Source: Thermoplasmata archaeon (GTDB taxonomy: Archaea; Thermoplasmatota; Thermoplasmata; Lutacidiplasmatales; UBA184). Taken from it: a DNA stretch of 6,239 nt. The stretch is taken from positions 1 through 6,239 of the forward strand of contig JAJZGO010000093.1 in NCBI GenBank assembly GCA_021798415.1, read 5' to 3'. Numbering within the stretch: position 1 is the stretch's first letter; each line of letters opens with the position of its first letter. A program made the translations under genes and the position numbers. Below, piece after piece: positions 1-4,335 of this stretch. The notes beneath the pieces were generated by a model that had not been told where the DNA came from, made no database searches, and saw only the letters and a program-made list of their open reading frames with translations.

Positions 1-858
1 GTGAAGGACCGCAGCGCTACCGACCGCGTTCGCGACGCGCGAGACGTTCAGCATCTCCATCACCGGCAGGACTCCCGCCTCGGTCGGCCCGAGCGGGTAG
101 GCTTCGGTGCCGTCGAGGGAGACCTCGCCGGTCGGGACCGAGACGGTGCCGAGCTTCTCCTTCAGCCGGCGGACCCGCCAGTTCGGCCGGCCGTCCGACC
201 GTCGGGCCGGCGCGAAGAAGAGGCGGATGCCCCGCGTCCCGTCGGGGGCGCCTTCGGGTCGCGCGGTGAGGAGCGCGAAGGCGGCGCCGACGTTGCTGCA
301 GAAGTACTTCTCGCCCGTGAGCGCCCAGCGTCCACCGGTGCCCTCCCGGGCGACGGTGAGGTTCGCGCCCAGGTCCGACCCTCCCTGTGCCTCGGTCGCC
401 CACGTCGCGCCCTGGGCCCGCCCTCCGCCGTCGAGGAGCGGAGGACCGAACCGTTCGCGGAGGTCTGGGTCGGCGTACTTCGTGAACTCGAAGACCGTCG
501 CGACCGTCACGGTCGCCGAGCAGGCGAGCCCGACGTCCGCGACCTCGTGCAGGAGCGCGAAGCTGAACGCCCAGTCGTGGCGACCCTCGACCGGCCCGGT
601 CGCGACCCCGCTCGCGTACACGCGGTCGAGCACCCGGCGATGTTCGCCGGACAGACGGACCTCGTCGACCTCGTGGCCCTCGATATCGTATCGGAGGAGG
701 TACGGCCGGGACCGTCGGTCGACGTCGAACGCGACCGGCTCGAGCTCCTCCCGGGCGAACCGGGCGAATCCATCGAGCGTCCCGACGAGCGCCGGCTCGA
801 GGTCGGCATCGCGGAAGAGGCGATGCGCGTCCCGGGCGACGTCCGACGAGGTCGGCAC
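1..858 (-). CDS. AidB-type acyl-CoA dehydrogenase, N-terminal part (cut by left edge)
   Basis: An FAD-dependent acyl-CoA dehydrogenase of the AidB/DmdC branch, which oxidises the alpha-beta bond of an acyl-CoA; the exact substrate cannot be read here. The visible 286 residues cover the helical N-terminal domain, the middle beta domain and the start of the C-terminal helical domain. Diagnostic pieces are TEAQGGSDLGAN (residues 155-166, the flavin/substrate loop seen as MTEKQGGSD in AidB), LTGEKYFCSN (180-189), RLKEKLGT (231-238) and NVSRVANAVG (about 271-280, start of the C-terminal helical domain). The catalytic glutamate would lie beyond the window edge. AidB proteins are about 540 residues, so roughly half is missing. 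The start is GTG at 858, chosen because homology-like sequence begins soon after it and an A/T patch lies 27-30 bases upstream. There is no Shine-Dalgarno sequence. The gene lies 38 bases after the HAD stop. A role in DNA-damage protection, as claimed for E. coli AidB, should not be assumed. Confidence 0.9.
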   Translation of the reverse strand, partial: MPTSSDVARDAHRLFRDADLEPALVGTLDGFARFAREELEPVAFDVDRRSRPYLLRYDIEGHEVDEVRLSGEHRRVLDRVYASGVATGPVEGRHDWAFSFALLHEVADVGLACSATVTVATVFEFTKYADPDLRERFGPPLLDGGGRAQGATWATEAQGGSDLGANLTVAREGTGGRWALTGEKYFCSNVGAAFALLTARPEGAPDGTRGIRLFFAPARRSDGRPNWRVRRLKEKLGTVSVPTGEVSLDGTEAYPLGPTEAGVLPVMEMLNVSRVANAVGSAAVLH

Positions 859-883
859 GGGTCCGAGAGAGGGGCGCGGGCGG

Positions 884-889
884 GAAAAC
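884..889 (-). promoter_or_regulatory. Candidate TATA-like element before the acyl-CoA dehydrogenase
   Basis: On the minus strand a TTTT run (bases 888-885) sits 27-30 bases before the GTG start, in a 38-base gap that is otherwise nearly all G and C. The position matches an archaeal TATA box driving a leaderless transcript. It also lies only 9 bases after the HAD stop codon, so it could instead be a short oligo-T terminator for the upstream pair, or do both jobs. Four T residues alone are weak evidence. Confidence 0.35.
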
Positions 890-896
890 CTTCCGC

Positions 897-1754
897 TCAG
901 GGTTCGGGGGCCCGTTCTCGCGACGATCGGCGAACGGCCGCACGAGGGAGGCCCGCGAGCTCCCGGACGACCCGGCTCGCGTCCGCCCATCGGCGGAGGC
1001 GAGGCACGGAGGGGTCGACATCGGACGCGAGCGCTCGCAAGTGGCTCGGTTCCCAGCGGTGAAGTCCGGTGAAGAGGATCGGCGCCATCCCCGCACGACG
1101 CGCCCCGCGGACGTCGTACGCGAGGTCGCCGACGTGCACCGCCGCGTCCGCCCGCACCCCGAGCTCCCGCAGGGCGGCACGGAACGGCTCGGGCCGCGGT
1201 TTCGACCAGGGATGCTCCGACGAGAGGATGATCGTGCGGAAGTAGGGTGCGAGCTCGGCGGCGTCGAGAAGGCGTCGGGCCCCGCGGGCTGTCTCGTGGA
1301 GCACGTTCGACACGATGCCGAGCGAGAGGCCTTCGTCCCTCAGCTTCCCGAGCGCGTCGGTCACCCCGTCGGCCACGCGGACGCGCGCCGCGAGAACGAG
1401 CGTGTCGAGCTCTTCACCGACCGCGTTCGCATCGACGGGCTCTCCGGCCTGTCGGGCGAGCCAACCCGCCTGGGCCTCGATCGTGGGCGCCCGACCCAAC
1501 GACTCCGCCCGGGACGCCCACCGCTGCATCCGCGCGACCCAATCGTTCGCGGCCCAGCTCCGCAGCCCCGCCGAAACGAGGGGTCGCGCCCAGACCGCCG
1601 CCCGCCCCGCCTCGAGCCCTCGCTGGTCGGGCGGCCGCAAGTAGAGGAGGGTGAACCAGACATCCGCCGTGAGCGCTCGGATCCGAAGGGGCCGCCGCGG
1701 CGGCCGAGCGCGGCTCGGGGCGCCCGCGGGTCCCGGTGGGGTCCGACCGGTCAT
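897..1754 (-). CDS. HAD-superfamily hydrolase (haloacid-dehalogenase-like), atypical motif I
   Basis: A 285-residue cytoplasmic HAD hydrolase. Motif I is TADVWFTLL, with nucleophile Asp31 and Thr35. Motif II is IVSNV, with Ser149. Motif III is WSKPRPEPF, with Lys185. Motif IV is HVGDLAYDVRGARRAGM, with Asp210 and Asp214. A helical cap fits between motifs I and II (about residues 45-130), so this is a C1-cap enzyme. HAD phosphatases normally have Asp two places after the nucleophile; here it is Trp33, more like dehalogenase-type members (D-x-Y), so phosphatase activity is uncertain. The ATG start at 1754 overlaps the glycosyltransferase stop as ATGA, which argues for translational coupling; the first 25 or so residues are a Pro/Arg/Ala-rich tail before the core. 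The frame stays open upstream to 1865, but that part lies inside the glycosyltransferase gene. The substrate is unknown. Context suggests a phosphorylated sugar or a by-product of the neighbouring transferase, which is inference only. Confidence 0.88.
   Translation of the reverse strand: MTGRTPPGPAGAPSRARPPRRPLRIRALTADVWFTLLYLRPPDQRGLEAGRAAVWARPLVSAGLRSWAANDWVARMQRWASRAESLGRAPTIEAQAGWLARQAGEPVDANAVGEELDTLVLAARVRVADGVTDALGKLRDEGLSLGIVSNVLHETARGARRLLDAAELAPYFRTIILSSEHPWSKPRPEPFRAALRELGVRADAAVHVGDLAYDVRGARRAGMAPILFTGLHRWEPSHLRALASDVDPSVPRLRRWADASRVVRELAGLPRAAVRRSSRERAPEP
1751..1754 (-). other. ATGA stop-start overlap coupling glycosyltransferase and HAD genes
   Basis: Read on the minus strand, the four bases are ATGA: ATG starts the HAD hydrolase and TGA ends the glycosyltransferase. 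No Shine-Dalgarno-like sequence precedes this ATG, so translation of the second gene probably depends on ribosomes finishing the first. It supports one transcript and a shared pathway. Confidence 0.85.
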
Positions 1755-3133
1755 CGCAGCCGGTCGCCGAGGCCGCGTGTCGTCCGCAGGCCGCTCCACT
1801 CGTACCGCTGGATCGTCGCTTCGAGGATCTCCCGCAATCGCGGCGCCGCGCGCCGCACGAAGCATCGTCGGGCCGTCATCGCCCCGACCGAGCCCATCCG
1901 CTGCGCTTCCTCGGGGTGGGAGAGGAGCCGAGTGATGTGGCGAGCGAGCGTCGTGGCCGAACCCGGCGGGACCGTCACGCCGTTCACCTCGTCATCGACG
2001 AGCTCGGCGATGCCCGCGCCTCGGCTCACGATGATCGGGAGCTCGTGGCACCAGGCTTCGACGCCGACCAGGCCGAACCCCTCCCACGGGGCGGGATGAA
2101 CGAAGACGTGGGCGGCGCTGTAGGCCGTCTGTAGGTCGTCCGGCCCCAGGGACCCCGTGAACACGACCGCGTCGTCGAGCCTTCGGGAGCGGACGAGCCG
2201 GCGCAGGTGAGCGTCCCACCTCACCGCCTTCGACTCGGGGATCGTGGGGTCGGGGGTCCGCGTCGAGAAGCTCCCTCCTCCGACCAGGACCAGCTTCGCG
2301 GTCGGGTGGTGGTGCCGCACGGTCTCGAACGCGGCGATCAGGAGGTCCTGACGCTTCACCGGGTCCATCCGGCTCACGGAGAGCACGATCGGGTCGCCCG
2401 CACCGATCCCGTATCGCTCCCGGAACGCGGTCTGCTCGCTCGGGATCGCCGTGCGCTGCGTCGACGGGTCGAGGTACGGGTAGACCTGGAACGCGTGCCC
2501 GCGGAAGCCGGCCCGGATGAGCTCCTCGAGCCCCGCCCGGGTGCTGACGACGATCCCGTCGAATCCCTCCATCGACTTCACGAAGAACCGGCGGACCGGT
2601 TCGGGGTAGCCCTTGAGGTCGACCGGAATGTGCCACCGCAGTAGCGCCGGCGCGGCGGAACCGACCATTCCCCCGACGAGGACCTGCTGGAAGTCGTGGA
2701 CGTAGACGAGGTCGAAATCCGATATCCGCTCCAGGAGCCGCTCCGCGGTCCGGAAATTGTACTCGATGAACGCGGTGTAGTCGGCGACCGGGAACCGGTA
2801 CTCGAGCGGAGTGTGGAACGACCGCCAGATCGACTCCTTGAAACGGGAGTAGGCCGCGCGGGTCTCCGGCGGCAACGTCAGGGTCTCGAGCGTGTAGCCG
2901 TCGTCCGTCTCGACCTCGGGCGGGAGGTCGGGGTCGCCGAGCGCGACCCACCGGCTCTTCGGGGTGACCCACGACCCCGACGACTCCTTGAGCAGGGCCC
3001 GGACCATGGGAATCACCCCGCCGACGTTGAGCTCGTAGTCGATCCCCCGCTTCCAGCGGGCACCCCGCCGCCGAGAGGCGCCGGGGAGCGCGTGGATCGG
3101 GGGCGTCTGGGTGTTGATGCACAGCCGGATCAC
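1751..3133 (-). CDS. GT-B glycosyltransferase, GT4 family, trehalose-synthase (TreT)-like
   Basis: A 460-residue retaining glycosyltransferase that moves a sugar from a nucleotide-sugar to an unknown acceptor; the overall plan resembles archaeal TreT, which joins NDP-glucose and glucose to trehalose. Residues below are numbered from the 3133 start. The N-terminal domain opens with the strand IRLCINTQTPP, then has a Gly-rich turn (LNVGGV, about 34-39), DLVYVHDFQQ (about 141-150) and LLRWHIPVDL (about 164-173). The C-terminal domain has the donor-site motif SRMDPVK (Arg255, Lys260), LVLVGGG (about 281-287), and the GT4 E-x7-E motif EGFGLVGVE (Glu351, Glu359). There is no signal peptide or membrane segment. 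The start is GTG at 3133, because strand 1 of a GT-B fold normally begins a few residues from the N terminus and GAGG lies 6 bases upstream. The alternative GTG at 3235 adds a low-complexity 34 residues and fits a leaderless start with an A/T patch 23-27 bases upstream. The frame is open to an ATG at 3367, but that would overlap the divergent methyltransferase start. The HAD gene follows by ATGA overlap. Trehalose as product is a guess. Confidence 0.87.
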   Translation of the reverse strand: MIRLCINTQTPPIHALPGASRRRGARWKRGIDYELNVGGVIPMVRALLKESSGSWVTPKSRWVALGDPDLPPEVETDDGYTLETLTLPPETRAAYSRFKESIWRSFHTPLEYRFPVADYTAFIEYNFRTAERLLERISDFDLVYVHDFQQVLVGGMVGSAAPALLRWHIPVDLKGYPEPVRRFFVKSMEGFDGIVVSTRAGLEELIRAGFRGHAFQVYPYLDPSTQRTAIPSEQTAFRERYGIGAGDPIVLSVSRMDPVKRQDLLIAAFETVRHHHPTAKLVLVGGGSFSTRTPDPTIPESKAVRWDAHLRRLVRSRRLDDAVVFTGSLGPDDLQTAYSAAHVFVHPAPWEGFGLVGVEAWCHELPIIVSRGAGIAELVDDEVNGVTVPPGSATTLARHITRLLSHPEEAQRMGSVGAMTARRCFVRRAAPRLREILEATIQRYEWSGLRTTRGLGDRLR

Positions 3134-3139
3134 GTTCTG

Positions 3140-3143
3140 CCTC
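3140..3143 (-). promoter_or_regulatory. Possible ribosome binding site for the GTG start at 3133
   Basis: On the minus strand GAGG is followed by six bases (CAGAAC) and then GTG. This is acceptable Shine-Dalgarno spacing and favours the inner start of the glycosyltransferase over the GTG at 3235. The match is only four bases in G-rich DNA, so chance is a real possibility. Confidence 0.3.
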
Positions 3144-3256
3144 GACCCGCCTCCCCCCGCGAACGAATCGGCCGAGGGACCGGCCCGTACCGGGGCCGGA
3201 CCCTCGACCACGATCCGGAGCGACGACCGCGTCACGACCCCCAGGACCGCCGAGCA

Positions 3257-3263
3257 GAAAAAC
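3257..3263 (-). promoter_or_regulatory. Candidate TATA-like element for the glycosyltransferase-HAD pair
   Basis: The minus strand reads CGTTTTTCTG here, the richest A/T patch in the spacer on this strand. It lies 23-27 bases before the GTG at 3235. Either the transcript is leaderless from that GTG, or it begins about there and has a leader of roughly 100 bases to the GTG at 3133. Confidence 0.4.
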
Positions 3264-3313
3264 GTCGCGAGGGCCGAGGGGGGACCTCCGGCCCGGGCCG
3301 TCGTGCGTCGGGG

Positions 3314-3321
3314 CGAAATAC
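3314..3321 (+). promoter_or_regulatory. Candidate TATA box for the methyltransferase
   Basis: The sequence GGGGCGAAATACTCCG places the A/T core (GAAATA, 3315-3320) 26-31 bases before the ATG at 3346. The bases between are GC-rich with no Shine-Dalgarno sequence. This is the expected geometry for an archaeal TATA box with a leaderless mRNA starting at or very near the ATG. Confidence 0.5.
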
Positions 3322-3345
3322 TCCGTCCCGCTCGCGCGGCCGTCG

Positions 3346-4335
3346 ATGAGCACACTCGAGGTCGCAAAAGCGTTCGACATCGTGGCGACCGCCTACGACG
3401 CCACCCGGGAGCCGGCGGACCCCGCCACGATCGATGCGGTCGCGGCGGTGCTGCGCGCCCGCGGCGCGCGCCGGCTCCTCGAGGTCGGCGTCGGGACGGG
3501 GCGGATCTCGCTCGCGCTCGCCGCGCGGGGATTCGAGCTCGTGGGCGCGGACGTCTCCCGGGGGATGCTCGCCCGGGCCCGGTCGAAGGGGGTCGACCGC
3601 CTCGTCCGCGCCGTCGCTTCCCGGCTGCCGTTCCCCTCCGGTGCCTTCGACGCCGTTCTCTTCGTCCACGTCCTCCACCTCCTCGACGACCCTCGCCGGG
3701 CGCTTCGGGAAGCCGTGCGGGTCGGCCGCCTCGGGGCGTTCGCGCTCCTGCGGCCCACGGACGGGCGCCGCGACCCCATCGAAGGTTCGGCGCTCAACCC
3801 CCGCCGCATCGTCTACGACCGGCTCGCCCGGGAGGGCTACCCTCGCCGCGGTCGAGGTCTCGGTCCGGGTCCCCGAGAGCGCCGGCTCCTCGCGGAGGAG
3901 CCGCCGGATGAGCTCCTCGTCGTGGCCGAGGCGGACGTGACTGAGCCGCTCGCCCGCCGCCTCGACCTGCTCGCGAACGGAGCGAGCCGCCACGTCGTCG
4001 GGATCCCGCCCGACGTCCTCGCGCGGGCCGTCGCGGAGGCCCGCGAGGCGGTCGGCGACCGGACCGTCCGATACCACCGGGTCGACGCGCTCGCGGTCTG
4101 GAACACGTCGCTCGTCCGCCGGCGTCGGGCGAGTCCTCCGAAGGGCCGTCGGCTCACTTCGCGAAGCGGTGCGCCATCACGTACGGGAGCACGCCGCCGG
4201 CGCGGTAGTAGTCGAGCTCGGTCGCCGAATGGATCCGGCACGTCACCGAGAACCGTTTTGTCGCGCCGTCCGGCCCGGTCGCCACCACGTCGATCGACCC
4301 GCCGGGGGCGAGGTCGGCCCCCGACGGGATCGTGA
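3346..4335 (+). CDS. Class I SAM-dependent methyltransferase (stop codon displaced; core ends near 4120)
   Basis: A soluble Rossmann-fold methyltransferase of the Methyltransf_11/UbiE-like type; the acceptor is unknown. The N-terminal FDIVATAYDATRE (residues 10-22) is typical of the group. Motif I is LLEVGVGTG (44-52), binding the SAM methionine part. Motif II ends in Asp69 (VGADVS) for the ribose hydroxyls. LPFPSGAFDAVLFVHVLHLL (94-113) is the motif II-III region. The C-terminal part to DALAVWN (about 247-253) resembles the tail of related enzymes. The ATG at 3346 fits a leaderless start after a TATA-like patch. Two oddities are seen. Codon usage between about 3838 and 3880 fits the +1 frame rather than this one. 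There is no stop after the core (about residue 260); the frame continues for about 70 Arg/Pro/Ser-rich residues, of which 182 bases overlap the aconitase gene antisense. That tail is probably not real protein design. It may be a functional gene with sequence errors, or a decaying one. Confidence 0.75.
   Translation: MSTLEVAKAFDIVATAYDATREPADPATIDAVAAVLRARGARRLLEVGVGTGRISLALAARGFELVGADVSRGMLARARSKGVDRLVRAVASRLPFPSGAFDAVLFVHVLHLLDDPRRALREAVRVGRLGAFALLRPTDGRRDPIEGSALNPRRIVYDRLAREGYPRRGRGLGPGPRERRLLAEEPPDELLVVAEADVTEPLARRLDLLANGASRHVVGIPPDVLARAVAEAREAVGDRTVRYHRVDALAVWNTSLVRRRRASPPKGRRLTSRSGAPSRTGARRRRGSSRARSPNGSGTSPRTVLSRRPARSPPRRSTRRGRGRPPTGS
3838..3880 (+). other. Local frame disturbance inside the methyltransferase gene
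   Basis: In the gene's frame, the 13 codons at 3841-3879 include GGT four times, CGA twice and CCT, and only 6 of 13 end in G or C. Read one base later, the codons at 3842-3877 all end in G or C and encode LAAVEVSVRVPE, a plausible beta strand. Before and after, the original frame again shows the gene's normal codon pattern. No stop codon occurs in either frame, so the product remains full length. Two compensating one-base indels explain this best, whether biological or from the assembly. Confidence 0.6.

Larger units (their letters stand above)
3134..3345. promoter_or_regulatory. Divergent intergenic region between glycosyltransferase and methyltransferase
   Basis: About 210 bases separate the preferred glycosyltransferase start from the methyltransferase ATG. 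It contains two A/T patches, one facing each way (3258-3262 and 3315-3320), which I list as candidate promoters. No clear operator palindrome, riboswitch or RNA gene is visible. If the glycosyltransferase starts at 3235, the true spacer shrinks to about 110 bases. Confidence 0.6.

Noticed and set aside
1..858. DNA-repair role by analogy with E. coli AidB
   Set aside because: The sequence shows only membership in the acyl-CoA dehydrogenase family; the neighbours are metabolic, and no repair genes are present.
1..1062. Long plus-strand open frames opposite the acyl-CoA dehydrogenase (1-1062 and 107-1072)
   Set aside because: They are antisense to a clearly recognisable dehydrogenase, are rich in Arg/Pro/Gly/Ser, show no domain-like motif, and are expected from stop-poor GC-rich DNA.
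17..1180. A 387-residue minus-strand open frame
   Set aside because: It is in a different frame from the dehydrogenase and HAD genes, spans parts of both, and is Arg/Pro-rich with no family signature.
2207..3349. Plus-strand open frames antisense to the glycosyltransferase (2207-2644 and 2696-3349)
   Set aside because: They are mirror readings of a strongly supported gene, with no start signal and no family-like sequence.
1992..3380. A 462-residue minus-strand open frame overlapping the glycosyltransferase
   Set aside because: It is the shifted frame of the glycosyltransferase; the GT-B motifs are in the other frame, and this one overlaps the methyltransferase start.
3232..4077. A 281-residue minus-strand open frame opposite the methyltransferase
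   Set aside because: It is a charged antisense reading of the methyltransferase with no recognisable motif; the plus-strand frame carries the SAM motifs and the promoter-like patch.
4115..4153. Possible terminator hairpin between the convergent methyltransferase and aconitase genes
   Set aside because: Only a short CGCCGGCG palindrome and four-base stems are visible, with no T-run on either strand; this is ordinary for such GC-rich DNA.
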